Assembly (NCBI RefSeq): GCF_030532325.1
Contig: NZ_JAUNLS010000003.1
Span: 28,641 to 92,640 of the forward strand
Source: Corynebacterium sp.
Lineage (GTDB): Bacteria > Actinomycetota > Actinomycetes > Mycobacteriales > Mycobacteriaceae
Length of the DNA stretch: 64,000 nt
Direction: 5' to 3'
This document shows positions 30,440-40,652 of the stretch, one piece after another. The stretch's first letter is position 1; each line of letters starts with the position of its first letter. The notes below the pieces were generated by a model. That model did not search any database, was not told where the DNA came from, and worked only from the letters and a program-made list of their open reading frames with translations. The translations under genes and the position numbers were made by a program.

Positions 30440-30949
30440 ATGACCATCCGGGACATCCGGCTCTACGGAGACCCAGTACTGAATACTCGCGCTACGGAGA
30501 TCACCGAATTCGATGGCTCACTGGAAGTACTGGCGCAGGACATGCTGGAGACCATGGACGCTGCTGGCGGCGTGGGCCTTGCCGCCAACCAGATCGGCTT
30601 GACCAAGCGGATTTTTGTCTACGATTGCTCGCACTATCAGACAGGCCTGCGCGGGGCGATCATCAATCCCGTGTGGGCGCCGCTGGGGGAGCAGACCCAG
30701 CTCGGCGGAGAAGGATGCCTGTCCATCCCGGATGTTTCCGCGGAAACCGAGCGCTTTAGTACCGTCAAAGTCAGCGGCCGCGATGTCTACGGGCGCGAGA
30801 TCTCCATGGTGGCCTCGGGGCTCATGGCCCGCTGTATTCAGCACGAGACGGATCACCTTGACGGTGTTCTATTCTTGGACAAGCTCGCCCCGGAGCTGCG
30901 CAAGGAAGCCATGCGTACCATCCGCAACTCCGAGTGGTTCAACGCCTAG
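30440..30949 (+). CDS. def: peptide deformylase
   Basis: Removes the formyl group from the N-terminal methionine of new proteins. It has 169 residues from the ATG at 30440 (GAAAGG upstream); earlier in-frame starts would add a basic, non-conserved stretch. The three family motifs are present: GVGLAANQIG near residue 43, EGCLSIP near 91 and QHETDHLDG near 133, giving the Cys and two His metal ligands and the catalytic Glu. It is followed by fmt, the enzyme that adds the formyl group. Confidence 0.97.
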   Translation: MTIRDIRLYGDPVLNTRATEITEFDGSLEVLAQDMLETMDAAGGVGLAANQIGLTKRIFVYDCSHYQTGLRGAIINPVWAPLGEQTQLGGEGCLSIPDVSAETERFSTVKVSGRDVYGREISMVASGLMARCIQHETDHLDGVLFLDKLAPELRKEAMRTIRNSEWFNA

Positions 30950-30970
30950 TCCGTCTTCGTCACCTTTCTT

Positions 30971-31000
30971 CCCCGAACTTCCCCGAACTTCACCAAACTT
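30971..31000 (+). repeat. 10-bp tandem repeat between def and fmt
   Basis: CCCCGAACTT occurs twice in a row (30971-30990) and is followed by a diverged third copy CACCAAACTT (30991-31000), ending 28 bases before the fmt start. Confidence 0.7.
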
Positions 31001-31027
31001 CACTGCCCATCGAAGGAGCTTGAGACA

Positions 31028-32002
31028 GTGCGCATCATCTTCGCCGGCACCCCGGAACCCGCGGTGGTTGCTTTGGAAAAACTCATCGAATCCACCCATG
31101 AGGTTGTCGCGGTGCTTACCCGGCCGGACGCCCGCAAGGGCCGCGGCCGCAGCCTGCACCCCAGCCCCGTCAAAGAGCTGGCGCAGCGCCACGGAATCGA
31201 GGTGCTCACCCCCAGCACGCTGAAGCCGGGCACCGAGGACGGCGAAGCGCTGCGTGCTCGACTGCGAGAGCTGGCGCCTGAGGCCATCCCGGTGGTGGCC
31301 TACGGCAACCTCATCACCCCAGATCTGCTCGATGCCGCCCCGCACGGCTGGGTGAACTTGCACTTCTCCCTTTTGCCGCAGTGGCGTGGTGCCGCCCCAG
31401 TGCAGGCCGCCATCGCAGCAGGCCAGGAGCATACGGGCGCTACTACCTTCCGTATCGATGAGGGGCTGGATACTGGTGAGATCCTCAAGGTGATGGAGGA
31501 GGAGATCCGTCCCACCGATACCGCAGATGACCTGCTGACCCGCCTGGCGTACGCCGGCGGTGACCTGCTGGTGGAGACCATGGACGGTCTCGAAGACGGC
31601 AGCGTCCAGCCCCGGCCGCAGGAGGGCGAGGCCACCTATGCCCACAAGATCACCACGGACAACGCGCGCATTGTGTGGGAGGCGCAGCCGGAGGCGATTG
31701 ACCGCCACATCCGCGCCCACACCCCGGGGCCGGGCGCGTGGACCACGTGGAACGGCGCTCGCCTCAAGGTGGGGCCGGTAGCGCTCCTGGATGCTGCCGC
31801 TGCTGAAGCACTTCCGCAGCTTGCACCGGGCCAGGTGCACGTGACCAAGAAGGCCGTGTTCGTGGGCACTGCCGGCCTGCCCGTGCGCCTCGACCGCATC
31901 CAACCACCAGGAAAGAAGATGATGAACGCAGCAGATTGGGGCCGCGGTATCGCGCCAGCGGTTAGAGGCGCAGGTGACAACAGCGAGGTGATCTTTTCAT
32001 GA
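31028..32002 (+). CDS. fmt: methionyl-tRNA formyltransferase
   Basis: Formylates initiator methionyl-tRNA using 10-formyl-THF. It has 324 residues. The N-terminal Rossmann domain begins RIIFAGTPEPAVVAL. The catalytic region shows NLHFSLLPQWRGAAPVQAAI, with the Asn-His-Ser part of the family's active-site loop. The C-terminal OB-fold domain binds tRNA. It starts at GTG with AAGGAG upstream. Its stop overlaps the ATG of rsmB by four bases (ATGA). Confidence 0.97.
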   Translation: MRIIFAGTPEPAVVALEKLIESTHEVVAVLTRPDARKGRGRSLHPSPVKELAQRHGIEVLTPSTLKPGTEDGEALRARLRELAPEAIPVVAYGNLITPDLLDAAPHGWVNLHFSLLPQWRGAAPVQAAIAAGQEHTGATTFRIDEGLDTGEILKVMEEEIRPTDTADDLLTRLAYAGGDLLVETMDGLEDGSVQPRPQEGEATYAHKITTDNARIVWEAQPEAIDRHIRAHTPGPGAWTTWNGARLKVGPVALLDAAAAEALPQLAPGQVHVTKKAVFVGTAGLPVRLDRIQPPGKKMMNAADWGRGIAPAVRGAGDNSEVIFS

Positions 32003-33621
32003 GCGGCGGATTTCGTTCCCGCAGCAAGTCCGGTGACCAGGAGCGCACCCCGCAGGGCGGCAAGCGCGACGCAGGCGGCCGCAAGAACGCAGACCGTAAA
32101 GGCCAGTGTGGTGGCGGCCGGCGCGGAGGAAATCAGCGCGGTGGCAACCAACGGGCCAATCAGCGTGGCGGTGGCCAGGGCCGTGGCCCCCAGCGGCGTC
32201 AGGGCCAGCGTGGCGAGCAGGACTTCTTCCGCGCGGCGCGTGGCGCGGGCGTGGATCTGCCGCGGGCAGTGGCCTTCCACGTCATCGAGCGGGTAGCCAG
32301 CGATGATGCCTTTGCCAACCTCATTCTGCCCAAGGTCCTGCGCGAGCAGAAGCTAACGGGCCGCGACGCCGCCTTCGCCACGGAGATCACCTACGGTGCG
32401 CTGCGCACCGAGGGCGTGCTCGACGAGGTCATCGCCGCGTGCTCCTCCCGCGAGCTCGATGGCATCTCCCCGGTGGTCCTCACCGCGCTGCGCCTGGGCA
32501 CCTACCAGCTGCTTTACACGCGCGTCGAGCCGCACGCGGCCGTGGACACCACGGTGCGCCTGGTGGAGGCCTGCGGGCAGGAGAAAGCCAAGGGCTTTGC
32601 CAACGGCATCATGCGCACCATTACCCGCACCCCGGTCACAGAGTGGTTTGAGAAGCTCGCCCCGGGCGGGGAGATCGCCTCCGTGGCCTTCAAGCACGCG
32701 CACCCGGAGTGGATTGCGCAGAGCTTTGCCCGCGTGGTGGGCAGCGAGGAGCTGGAGGCCGCCCTGGCTGCGGATTCCGATCGCCCGATCGTGCACCTCG
32801 TGGCGCGGCCTGGCGAAATCTCCGCCGAAGAGCTCGCGCTCATCACTGGCTTTGAGGAAGGAAAGTATTCGCCCTACGCGGTCTACATGGACCACGGGGA
32901 CCCGGGCGCACTCGACCCCGTGCGCGAGGGACTCGCCGCGGTCCAGGACGAAGGCTCGCAGCTCATCGCCCGCGCGGTGACCGAAGCGCCCGTGGAAGGA
33001 GAAGACCACGGACGCTGGCTCGATCTCTGCGCGGGACCGGGCGGCAAGGCCGCACTCATGGGCGCCATCGCGCGCATCGAAGGAAGCACCGTGGACGCCG
33101 TGGAGGTCTCGCCGCATCGCGCCGCGCTCATTGAGAAGACCGTGCGAGATCTTCCGGTGACTGTGCACGTAGCGGATGGGCGCAGCCCGGGCCTGGAGCC
33201 GGGCTACGATCGCGTGCTCGTTGATGCCCCCTGTTCCGGCCTCGGGGCCCTGCGTCGTCGGCCAGAGGCGCGCTGGCGCAAGAAGGAAAGCGATGTCCTC
33301 GAGCTCACCTCACTGCAAAAGGAACTGCTCACCTCCGCGCTCTCCCTGGTCCGACCCGGCGGCGTGGTAATTTACTCCACATGCTCGCCGGATCTGCGCG
33401 AGACCCGCGAGGTGGTGGACGCGGTGGTGGCCGCCACGGGCGTCGAGGAGCTGGACGGACGCAGCCTCATCCCGGACATGGGGAATGTGGGAGGGGAACT
33501 GTCGGTGCAGATGTGGCCGCACCGCCACGGCACCGATGCCATGTTCTTCGCCGTGCTGCGCCGCCCGCTGGAGGCCGAGGCCTCCGGCAGCGAGCAAAGT
33601 AGCACCGACGCCACCGAGTGA
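31999..33621 (+). CDS. rsmB: 16S rRNA (cytosine967-C5)-methyltransferase
   Basis: 540 residues. The first ~75 are a low-complexity tail rich in Gly, Arg, Gln and Asn (repeats of GGNQR and RGGGQGRG), likely disordered and RNA-binding. Then comes the NusB-like RNA-binding domain (~80-220) and the SAM-dependent methylase with LDLCAGPGGKAALM (~337-350), VDAPCSGLGALRR carrying the conserved PC motif, and STCSPDLRE carrying the catalytic TC cysteine. It is translationally coupled to fmt. Confidence 0.94.
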   Translation: MSGGFRSRSKSGDQERTPQGGKRDAGGRKNADRKGQCGGGRRGGNQRGGNQRANQRGGGQGRGPQRRQGQRGEQDFFRAARGAGVDLPRAVAFHVIERVASDDAFANLILPKVLREQKLTGRDAAFATEITYGALRTEGVLDEVIAACSSRELDGISPVVLTALRLGTYQLLYTRVEPHAAVDTTVRLVEACGQEKAKGFANGIMRTITRTPVTEWFEKLAPGGEIASVAFKHAHPEWIAQSFARVVGSEELEAALAADSDRPIVHLVARPGEISAEELALITGFEEGKYSPYAVYMDHGDPGALDPVREGLAAVQDEGSQLIARAVTEAPVEGEDHGRWLDLCAGPGGKAALMGAIARIEGSTVDAVEVSPHRAALIEKTVRDLPVTVHVADGRSPGLEPGYDRVLVDAPCSGLGALRRRPEARWRKKESDVLELTSLQKELLTSALSLVRPGGVVIYSTCSPDLRETREVVDAVVAATGVEELDGRSLIPDMGNVGGELSVQMWPHRHGTDAMFFAVLRRPLEAEASGSEQSSTDATE

Positions 33622-33625
33622 TGAC

Positions 33626-33638
33626 TAGGATGAACCAT
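33626..33638 (+). promoter_or_regulatory. possible leaderless promoter of rpe
   Basis: TAGGAT (33626-33631) lies exactly seven bases before the ATG at 33639. This spacing, with no clear Shine-Dalgarno sequence, is the reason for choosing 33639 over the ATGs at 33621 and 33630. Confidence 0.45.
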
Positions 33639-34304
33639 ATGTCTGCACCGATCATTTCTCCCTCCATCCTTGCCGCTGACTTTGCCACCTTGGGTGAGGA
33701 AGTGCGAGCCGTGAGCAACGCGGACTGGATCCACGTTGACATCATGGACGGGCACTTTGTGCCCAATCTCTCCTTCGGCCCGGGGCTTACCGCTACCGTT
33801 GATGGCATCACCTCGCAGCACCTCGACGTCCACCTGATGATCGAGGAGCCGGCGAAGTGGGTGGAGACCTACGCCAAGGCGGGCGCCGACTGCATCATCT
33901 TCCACGTCGAGGCCATGGAGGATGAGGAAGCAGCGCTGGCGCTGGCGCGCACGATCCGCGATTTGGGCGTGTGGGCTGGCTTCTCCATCAAGCCGGGCAC
34001 CCCAATTGAGCCCTGGCTGGACAAGCTTGAGCACTTTGACCTGGTGCTCGTCATGTCCGTGGAGCCGGGCTTCGGCGGACAGAAGTTCATGCCCGAGCAG
34101 CTGGAGAAGGTGCGCGCGCTGCGCGCGGCCATCGACGAGCGCGGCCTGAGCACGCTCATCGAGATCGACGGCGGCATTTCCGCGGAGACCATCGAGGCCT
34201 CCGCACAGGCCGGCTGCGATGCCTTCGTGGCGGGCTCTGCAATCTTCTCCCAGGACGATAAGGCCGCGGCGGTCGATGAGCTGCGACGCCTTGCCACCGC
34301 GTAG
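33639..34304 (+). CDS. rpe: ribulose-phosphate 3-epimerase
   Basis: Interconverts ribulose 5-phosphate and xylulose 5-phosphate in the pentose phosphate pathway. It has 221 residues, a TIM barrel. Visible signatures: ISPSILAADFATLGEEV at the N-terminus, VDIMDGHFVPNLSFG with a metal-binding Asp-His, HLMIEEP, and VEPGFGGQKF. Ribulose 5-phosphate is also a substrate of RibBA encoded 2 kb downstream, which may explain its place before the rib genes. Confidence 0.97.
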   Translation: MSAPIISPSILAADFATLGEEVRAVSNADWIHVDIMDGHFVPNLSFGPGLTATVDGITSQHLDVHLMIEEPAKWVETYAKAGADCIIFHVEAMEDEEAALALARTIRDLGVWAGFSIKPGTPIEPWLDKLEHFDLVLVMSVEPGFGGQKFMPEQLEKVRALRAAIDERGLSTLIEIDGGISAETIEASAQAGCDAFVAGSAIFSQDDKAAAVDELRRLATA

Positions 34305-34311
34305 CCGCGCT

Positions 34312-35337
34312 GTGCCGGACGCGACGATTCTCGCGGCGCTGCGCAGCGCCATGGAGGCGGCGCAGGAGGTTCGCGGTACTACCAGCCCCAACCCGCCGGT
34401 GGGCGCGGTGATCCTCGATAGCGCGGGGGAGGTCATCGGCGTGGGCGCCACCCAGCCTCCCGGCGGCCCGCACGCGGAGGTCATGGCCCTGCGTGCGGCC
34501 GCCGAAAGCGGCAGGACGCTTAACGGCGCCACGGCGGTGGTCACCCTGGAACCCTGCAACCACACCGGGCGCACCGGACCTTGCTCCCAGGCGCTTATCC
34601 AGGCGGGCATCGAGCGGGTCTTCTACCTGCATTCCGATCCCAATCCGAACGCCGCCGGGGGAGCGGACACCCTGCGGCAGGCCGGGGTTGAGGTGAACAA
34701 GCTCAGCCCCGAGGATGCTGCCGGGATTCCGGACGCACTGCGCCCCTGGCTGCGCGCGGTAGAACGCTCGCGCCCGCACGTCACCCTCAAGTTTGCGCAG
34801 AGCCTCGACGGTTTTACCGCCGCCCCCGACGGCACGAGCCAGTGGATCACCGGGCCGGAGGCCCGGGAGTTCGTGCACGAGGATCGCGCCCGGCGCGATG
34901 CCATCATCGTCGGCACGGGAACGGCCCTGGCGGACAATCCTTCGCTCACCGCGCGCTACCCGGATGGCAGCCTGCGCGAAGGCCAGCCGCGCAGGGTGGT
35001 GATTGGCACGAGGGACGCAGCCAAGCACGCAGGCGAAGAGAGCAACCTGGCGCGGCTGGGATACGAGCACTACGCCAGCATTGAGGAAGCGCTGGACAAG
35101 CTCTACGCCAGCGGCGCGCGCGACGTGCTGGTAGAAGGCGGCGCGGGCCTGGCCACCTCCTTCCTCGAGGCGGGCGTGGTGGATTGGATCCAGGCCTACG
35201 TGGGTGCGGTGATTCTCGGCGCGGGCCGCGGCGTGCTCACCCGGGCGGTGGCGCCAACCCTCGCAGGGGCGCCGCGCCTGCACCGCGAGGCCACCCGGGT
35301 GCTGGGCGAGGACGTGCTTATTGAGTATTCGCTTTAG
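34312..35337 (+). CDS. ribD: riboflavin biosynthesis deaminase/reductase
   Basis: Performs the second and third steps of riboflavin synthesis. It has 341 residues. The N-terminal zinc deaminase shows PHAEVMAL (His and catalytic Glu, near residues 54-61) and PCNHTGRTGPC with two zinc cysteines. The C-terminal half is the NADPH-dependent reductase (KFAQSLDGFTAAPDG onward). The start is uncertain: the GTG at 34312 lies 8 bp after rpe with no clear Shine-Dalgarno sequence, while in-frame starts inside rpe (for example 34276) are possible. No FMN riboswitch precedes it. Confidence 0.94.
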   Translation: MPDATILAALRSAMEAAQEVRGTTSPNPPVGAVILDSAGEVIGVGATQPPGGPHAEVMALRAAAESGRTLNGATAVVTLEPCNHTGRTGPCSQALIQAGIERVFYLHSDPNPNAAGGADTLRQAGVEVNKLSPEDAAGIPDALRPWLRAVERSRPHVTLKFAQSLDGFTAAPDGTSQWITGPEAREFVHEDRARRDAIIVGTGTALADNPSLTARYPDGSLREGQPRRVVIGTRDAAKHAGEESNLARLGYEHYASIEEALDKLYASGARDVLVEGGAGLATSFLEAGVVDWIQAYVGAVILGAGRGVLTRAVAPTLAGAPRLHREATRVLGEDVLIEYSL

Positions 35338-35338
35338 C

Positions 35339-35380
35339 GTGCTTGCTCTACAGTGCTTGCTTTACGGTGCTTGCTCTGGG
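35339..35380 (+). repeat. 14-bp tandem repeat, three copies, after ribD
   Basis: GTGCTTGCTCTACA (35339-35352), GTGCTTGCTTTACG (35353-35366) and GTGCTTGCTCTGGG (35367-35380) sit directly after the ribD stop. The same GCTTGCT core appears at bases 1-7 and 17-23 of the window and near 55911-55937, all in or beside spacers. Confidence 0.75.
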
Positions 35381-35505
35381 GCTTGGTCTCGACTCGAGCG
35401 TGCGCTCGCGTGTAGTAGCTCGTGAGACTCGGCTTTGAGCTCATAGTGAGCTCCAATTTTCGTGTTCAACGAGTGGGAAGTGAAAGAGAAGGGAAGACAG
35501 AACAA

Positions 35506-36132
35506 ATGTTTACTGGATTGGTTGAGGAAGTCGGCGCCGTGGAGTCTCTCGAGCCGCAGGCGGACGCTATCCGTCTCGGCATTCGGGCTACGACGGTGCT
35601 GGAGGAGACACAGCTGGGGGATTCCATCGCGGTCAACGGGGTGTGCCTGACCGTGGCGGAGTTGGGGGAGTCCAGCTTCATCGCTGACGTCATGCAGGAA
35701 TCGCTTTGCCGCTCTGCGCTGGGGGAGCTGGAGGTTGGCCACCCGGTGAATCTGGAGCGCGCACTGCTGCCCAGCACCCGCCTGGGAGGCCACATCATGC
35801 AAGGCCACGTCGACGGCACCGGCGCGCTGGTCTCCCGCACCCCTTCCGAGCACTGGGAGGTGCTGCGTTTTAGCCTGCCGGAGGAGCTGGAGCGCTACGT
35901 GGTGGAGAAAGGCTCCATTGCGGTCAGCGGCACCTCGCTGACCGTCAGCGCGCTGGGCCGGGATGCCGCGGGTGCCTGGTTCGAGGTTTCGCTGATCCCC
36001 ACCACCCTGCGTGACACCATCTTCGGTGGGTTGGCGCTCGGCGCCGCGGTCAACATCGAGGTGGACGTGCTGGCCAAGTACGTGGAGAAGATGCTCAACC
36101 CCAACGCAGTGAGCGAAAACACGGCGGGCTAG
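35506..36132 (+). CDS. ribE: riboflavin synthase alpha chain
   Basis: Converts two 6,7-dimethyl-8-ribityllumazines to riboflavin. It has 208 residues. The protein begins with the canonical [10 protein letters not shown] and consists of two similar lumazine-binding halves; NGVCLTV in the first and SGTSLTV in the second mark the repeats. The ATG at 35506 follows AGAAGGGAAG; the longer frame from 35422 has no family support. It is also called ribC in Gram-positives. Confidence 0.97.
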   Translation: MFTGLVEEVGAVESLEPQADAIRLGIRATTVLEETQLGDSIAVNGVCLTVAELGESSFIADVMQESLCRSALGELEVGHPVNLERALLPSTRLGGHIMQGHVDGTGALVSRTPSEHWEVLRFSLPEELERYVVEKGSIAVSGTSLTVSALGRDAAGAWFEVSLIPTTLRDTIFGGLALGAAVNIEVDVLAKYVEKMLNPNAVSENTAG

Positions 36133-36143
36133 AGTTAGTTGCT
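36130..36143 (+). promoter_or_regulatory. possible leaderless promoter of ribBA
   Basis: TAGAGT (36130-36135) lies eight bases before the ribBA ATG and begins with the TAG stop codon of ribE. No Shine-Dalgarno sequence is present. Confidence 0.35.
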
Positions 36144-37412
36144 ATGACCGCCGGATACACTTCCATCACCCTCGATAGCGTCGAGCAAGCAATCGCCGAT
36201 ATCGCAGCCGGTAAAGCAGTAGTTGTCGTTGATAACGAGGACCGCGAGAACGAGGGCGACCTCATCTTCGCCGCGGAACTGGCCACCCCGGAGCTGGTGG
36301 CCTTTATGGTGCGCTACTCCTCCGGATATATCTGTGCGCCGCTGTTGCCGGAGGACTGTGCCCGCTTGGCGCTTCCGCCGATGATGGCGGTCAACCAGGA
36401 CGTGCGCCACACCGCCTACACCGTCACCGTGGACCTGGCCAATGGCTCCACGGGCATTTCCGCGGCGAACCGCGCGGCCACCATCCGGCACCTGGCGGAT
36501 CCCAGCGCCCAGCCGGGGGATTTCACCCGCCCCGGCCACGTGGTTCCGCTCAGCGCGCGCCCCAACGGCGTGCTGGAACGCGATGGCCACACCGAGGCCG
36601 CCGTGGATCTCGCCCGCCTGGCCGGTCTGCGCCCGGCCGGCGTGCTCTGCGAGATCGTCTCCGAGGAGGATCCCACCGACATGGCCCGCTCGGCCGAGCT
36701 GCGCCGCTTTGCCGATACCCACGGGCTGAGCATGATTTCCATCGACCAGCTCATCGCCTGGCGCCGCCACAACGAGCAGCAGGTCACCCGCTCGGTGGTG
36801 ACCACGCTGCCTACCGACTACGGCGAGTTCAGCGCGGTGGGCTACACCCACGACGTCGACAAGCAGGAGCACATCGCCTTGGTGGTCGGCAGCCCAGAGG
36901 ACTACGCCGGCGCCGAGGACGTGCTGGTGCGCGTGCACTCGGAGTGCCTCACCGGTGACGTCTTTGGCTCCCGCCGCTGCGATTGTGGCCCCCAACTGCA
37001 CGAATCCCTCAAGGAGGTGCAGGCGGCCGGGCGCGGCATTGTCATCTACCTGCGCGGGCACGAGGGCCGCGGCATTGGGCTGGTCAACAAGCTCAAGGCC
37101 TACCGCTTGCAGGACAACGGACGTGATACCGTCGACGCCAACGTGGAGCAAGGCCTGCCGGAGGACGCCCGCGAGTATTCCGTGGCCGGGCAGATTCTGC
37201 GGGATCTCCAGGTGGCCAGCGTCAACCTGCTGACCAATAACCCGCACAAGGGCGAGGGCCTGGAGGGCTTCGGCATCGACACCTCGGCGCGCACCCGCCT
37301 GGCTGTGCCGGCCAACGCGGATAACATTGAGTACCTGCGCACCAAGCGCGACCGCATGGGCCACGATCTGCCGCAGGTCGAGGCCTGGGATAACGCGAGG
37401 AAGGACAGCTAA
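36144..37412 (+). CDS. ribBA: bifunctional DHBP synthase / GTP cyclohydrolase II
   Basis: Supplies both precursors of riboflavin. It has 422 residues. The N-terminal DHBP synthase domain has the acidic loop [13 protein letters not shown] near residues 30-42 and converts ribulose 5-phosphate. The C-terminal GTP cyclohydrolase II has the zinc motif [19 protein letters not shown] (three Cys) and [10 protein letters not shown]. Fusion of the two is standard in actinobacteria. It abuts ribH exactly (TAA then ATG). Confidence 0.97.
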   Translation: MTAGYTSITLDSVEQAIADIAAGKAVVVVDNEDRENEGDLIFAAELATPELVAFMVRYSSGYICAPLLPEDCARLALPPMMAVNQDVRHTAYTVTVDLANGSTGISAANRAATIRHLADPSAQPGDFTRPGHVVPLSARPNGVLERDGHTEAAVDLARLAGLRPAGVLCEIVSEEDPTDMARSAELRRFADTHGLSMISIDQLIAWRRHNEQQVTRSVVTTLPTDYGEFSAVGYTHDVDKQEHIALVVGSPEDYAGAEDVLVRVHSECLTGDVFGSRRCDCGPQLHESLKEVQAAGRGIVIYLRGHEGRGIGLVNKLKAYRLQDNGRDTVDANVEQGLPEDAREYSVAGQILRDLQVASVNLLTNNPHKGEGLEGFGIDTSARTRLAVPANADNIEYLRTKRDRMGHDLPQVEAWDNARKDS

Positions 37413-37886
<474 letters not shown>

Positions 37887-37912
37887 AACGGGCACTGGTT
37901 TCTGCCCGATCA

Positions 37913-37945
37913 CACTGCCGTACGCAGCCTAACCGCACTGCCGTA
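37913..37945 (+). repeat. short direct repeat in the ribH-PH gene spacer
   Basis: CACTGCCGTA occurs at 37913-37922 and again at 37936-37945, 23 bp apart, in the 101-bp spacer. Confidence 0.45.
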
Positions 37946-37987
37946 TGGAGACTGCCTGAGAAGGCTGAACGGAGAAGAAGGACGAGG

Positions 37988-38572
37988 ATGAGCGACGCAC
38001 ACGCTTCCAGTGAATCAACCCAACCGGCCAAGGACGCAGGCACTCAGCCCGCCGCCGCCCAGCGCAAGCTGAGCGACGCCGAAGTACTGGCCTATACCAG
38101 CGCCGATCCCTTCGCCCAGACCTCCACCAAGCCCTGGGAGTACGAGGCTCAGTCGCCCTACCTGCGCAAGGTGGCCATCGTGTGGGTCATCCTCGTCATG
38201 GCAGCCCACCTGTTCATGGGCTTTACCGTGGGCCTCTCCTTCACCGGTGCCACCGTCACTGAGATTGATAAGTTTGCCTTCCCCGGCGTGGGCGTGGTGA
38301 TCTCCGTCCTGTCCTGGCTGGCGCTGACCCGCCCGCGCCTGCGCGCTAACTCCGACGGTGTTGAGGTGCGCAACATTGTGGGCTCGCGCTTCTACCCGTG
38401 GCAGGTCATCTACGGCCTGTCCTTCCCAGAGGGCCAGCGCATGGCCCGTCTGGAGCTGCCGGAGTTCGAGTTCGTCCCCGTGTGGGCGCTGCAGGCCGGG
38501 GATAAGGACGATGTCATCGCCAAGGTCCGCCGCTTCCGCGAGCTGGAAGCCAAGTACATGCCGCAGGATTAA
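37988..38572 (+). CDS. PH-domain membrane protein
   Basis: 194 residues. A polar N-terminal tail of about 55 residues precedes two membrane segments (about 62-83 and 96-113) and a C-terminal bacterial PH-like domain beginning [21 protein letters not shown]. Proteins of this type sit between the rib genes and uvrC across mycobacteria and corynebacteria. Their role is unknown; the domain probably faces the cytoplasm. GAAGAAGGACGAGG precedes the ATG. uvrC begins two bases after its stop. Confidence 0.8.
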   Translation: MSDAHASSESTQPAKDAGTQPAAAQRKLSDAEVLAYTSADPFAQTSTKPWEYEAQSPYLRKVAIVWVILVMAAHLFMGFTVGLSFTGATVTEIDKFAFPGVGVVISVLSWLALTRPRLRANSDGVEVRNIVGSRFYPWQVIYGLSFPEGQRMARLELPEFEFVPVWALQAGDKDDVIAKVRRFRELEAKYMPQD

Positions 38573-38574
38573 CC

Positions 38575-40626
38575 GTGGCAGATCCCACCACTTACCGCCC
38601 GGCGCCGGGGAGCATTCCCACGGATCCGGGCGTCTATAAGTTTCGAGATGAAAACCGCCGCGTCATCTACGTGGGCAAGGCCAAGAACCTGCGCGCGCGG
38701 CTGTCCAATTACTTCCAGGACATCACCCAGCTGCACCCGCGTACCCGGCAGATGGTGCTCACGGCTGCCTCCGTAGAGTGGACAGTGGTGGCCAGCGAGG
38801 TCGAGGCCCTGCAGCTGGAGTACACCTGGATCAAGCGCTTCGATCCGCGCTTCAATGTCATGTACCGCGATGACAAGACTTACCCCATGCTCGCGGTTTC
38901 CGTGGGGGAGACCTACCCGCGCGCGTTCTTCTACCGCGGCCCGCGGCGCAAGGGCGTGCGCTATTTCGGCCCCTATTCCCACGCGTGGGCCGTGCGCGAG
39001 ACCCTTGACTTGCTCACCCGAGTCTTTCCCATGCGCACCTGTTCCAAAGGCGTGTTCAACCGCCACGAGCGACTGGGCAGGCCCTGCCTGTTGGGCTACA
39101 TCGGCAAGTGCGATGCCCCGTGCATCGGGCGGGTGAGCGCGGAGGAACATCGCGCCACCGTTACGCAGCTGGTGGACTTCATGAACGGCAACACCGCCCC
39201 GGTGCGCCGGGAACTGACCCGCCGCATGGAGGAGGCCGCCGAGAACCTCGAGTTCGAGCTGGCCGCGCGGCTGCGCGACGATCTGGGCGCCATTACCAAG
39301 ATCATGGAGCAGCAGGCCGTGGTTCTGCCCGCGGGCACCGACGCCGATCTCATCGCCTTCTGCGCGGATCAGCTGGAGGCCGCGGTGCAGGTCTTCCACG
39401 TGCGCGACGGGCGCATCCGCGGCCAGCGCGGCTGGGTGGTGGAGCGCTCGGGTGATGAGGCCGTGGCGGAGCCGGTGGCCGAGGGCGAGCCGGATCCGGG
39501 GCTGCCCGCACTCATTGAGAACTTCCTCATCCAGTTCTATTCCGATGCCGCCGAGCGCGAGGAGCAGGAGGCGGCGGAGGATGCCGCCCTCACACGCCGC
39601 GGCGTGGACCAGGAGTCCCACACCGCCGAGAAGCGCGGCAGCGTGATCCCGCGCGAGATCCTGGTCCAGGTCCTCCCAGAGGAGGCCGGGGAGGTGCGCC
39701 AGCTTCTGGAGGAGCTGCGCGGCGCGCAGATCGATCTGCGGGTGCCGCAACGCGGCGATAAGCGCGCACTCATGGAGACGGTGGAGAAAAACGCCAAGGA
39801 GCAGCTGCGCCAGCACAAGCTCAAGCGGGTGGGCGATCTCACCGCGCGCTCGGCGGCTCTGCAGGATATCCAGGAGGCCCTCGGCATGGACCAGGCCCCT
39901 TTGCGCATAGAGTGCACCGATATCTCCCACATCCAGGGCACGGACGTGGTGGCCTCGCTGGTGGTCTTCGAAGACGGCCTGCCCCGCAAGTCCGATTACC
40001 GCCGTTACCGCATCAAGGAGGCGGCCGGCGACGGTCGCTCCGATGACGTCGGCTCCATCGCGGAGGTCACGCGCCGCCGCTTCAAGCGCCACAACGAGGA
40101 CAAGTTGGCCGTGCCGGACGAGGAGCTGGAGTCATCAACCTTCTCCGATGAGAACGTGGTGGAGGAGGCCGCCGAGGCCGGCCGCCGCTTTGCCTACCCG
40201 CCGCAGCTGTTCATCGTGGACGGCGGCGCCCCGCAGGTGGCCGCGGCACAGGAGGTCTTTGACGAGTTGGGCATCGTGGATGTGACCCTGGTGGGCCTGG
40301 CCAAGCGCCTGGAGGAGATCTGGGTGCCGGGCGACGACGAGCCAGTGATCCTGCCGCGTAACTCCCAGGCGCTCTACCTTTTGCAGCAAATCCGCGACGA
40401 GGCCCACCGCTTCGCCATCACCTATCACCGCCAGCAGCGCTCCAAGCGCATGCGTGCCTCGGCACTGGATTCCATTCCCGGTCTGGGCCCGCAGCGCCGC
40501 ACGGATCTGGTCAAGCACTTCGGCTCCGTGAAGAAGCTCAAGGAGGCAAGCGTGGAGGAGATCGCCGAGGTCAAGGGCTTCGGGCCGAAGCTGGCGCAGA
40601 CGGTCTTTGAGCACTTGCACAGCTGA
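38575..40626 (+). CDS. uvrC: excinuclease ABC subunit C
   Basis: Cuts DNA on both sides of a lesion in nucleotide excision repair. It has 683 residues. The GIY-YIG nuclease is at the N-terminus ([20 protein letters not shown]), four cysteines follow near 152-182 (one in [13 protein letters not shown]), then the UVR motif at ~215-250 that binds UvrB, the RNase H-like nuclease ([25 protein letters not shown]) and the C-terminal helix-hairpin-helix pair ([19 protein letters not shown]). It starts at GTG. Confidence 0.97.
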   Translation: MADPTTYRPAPGSIPTDPGVYKFRDENRRVIYVGKAKNLRARLSNYFQDITQLHPRTRQMVLTAASVEWTVVASEVEALQLEYTWIKRFDPRFNVMYRDDKTYPMLAVSVGETYPRAFFYRGPRRKGVRYFGPYSHAWAVRETLDLLTRVFPMRTCSKGVFNRHERLGRPCLLGYIGKCDAPCIGRVSAEEHRATVTQLVDFMNGNTAPVRRELTRRMEEAAENLEFELAARLRDDLGAITKIMEQQAVVLPAGTDADLIAFCADQLEAAVQVFHVRDGRIRGQRGWVVERSGDEAVAEPVAEGEPDPGLPALIENFLIQFYSDAAEREEQEAAEDAALTRRGVDQESHTAEKRGSVIPREILVQVLPEEAGEVRQLLEELRGAQIDLRVPQRGDKRALMETVEKNAKEQLRQHKLKRVGDLTARSAALQDIQEALGMDQAPLRIECTDISHIQGTDVVASLVVFEDGLPRKSDYRRYRIKEAAGDGRSDDVGSIAEVTRRRFKRHNEDKLAVPDEELESSTFSDENVVEEAAEAGRRFAYPPQLFIVDGGAPQVAAAQEVFDELGIVDVTLVGLAKRLEEIWVPGDDEPVILPRNSQALYLLQQIRDEAHRFAITYHRQQRSKRMRASALDSIPGLGPQRRTDLVKHFGSVKKLKEASVEEIAEVKGFGPKLAQTVFEHLHS

Positions 40627-40639
40627 CCTGGCGCGTGGC

Positions 40640-40652
40640 TAGACTAGTGCGC
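40640..40652 (+). promoter_or_regulatory. probable leaderless promoter of rapZ
   Basis: TAGACT (40640-40645) lies exactly seven bases before the ATG at 40653, and no Shine-Dalgarno sequence is present. This decides against the in-frame GTG at 40635. Confidence 0.55.

Noticed and set aside
34305-35505. FMN riboswitch in the rib cluster
   Set aside because: The conserved RFN core sequences are absent from the spacers before ribD, ribE and ribBA.
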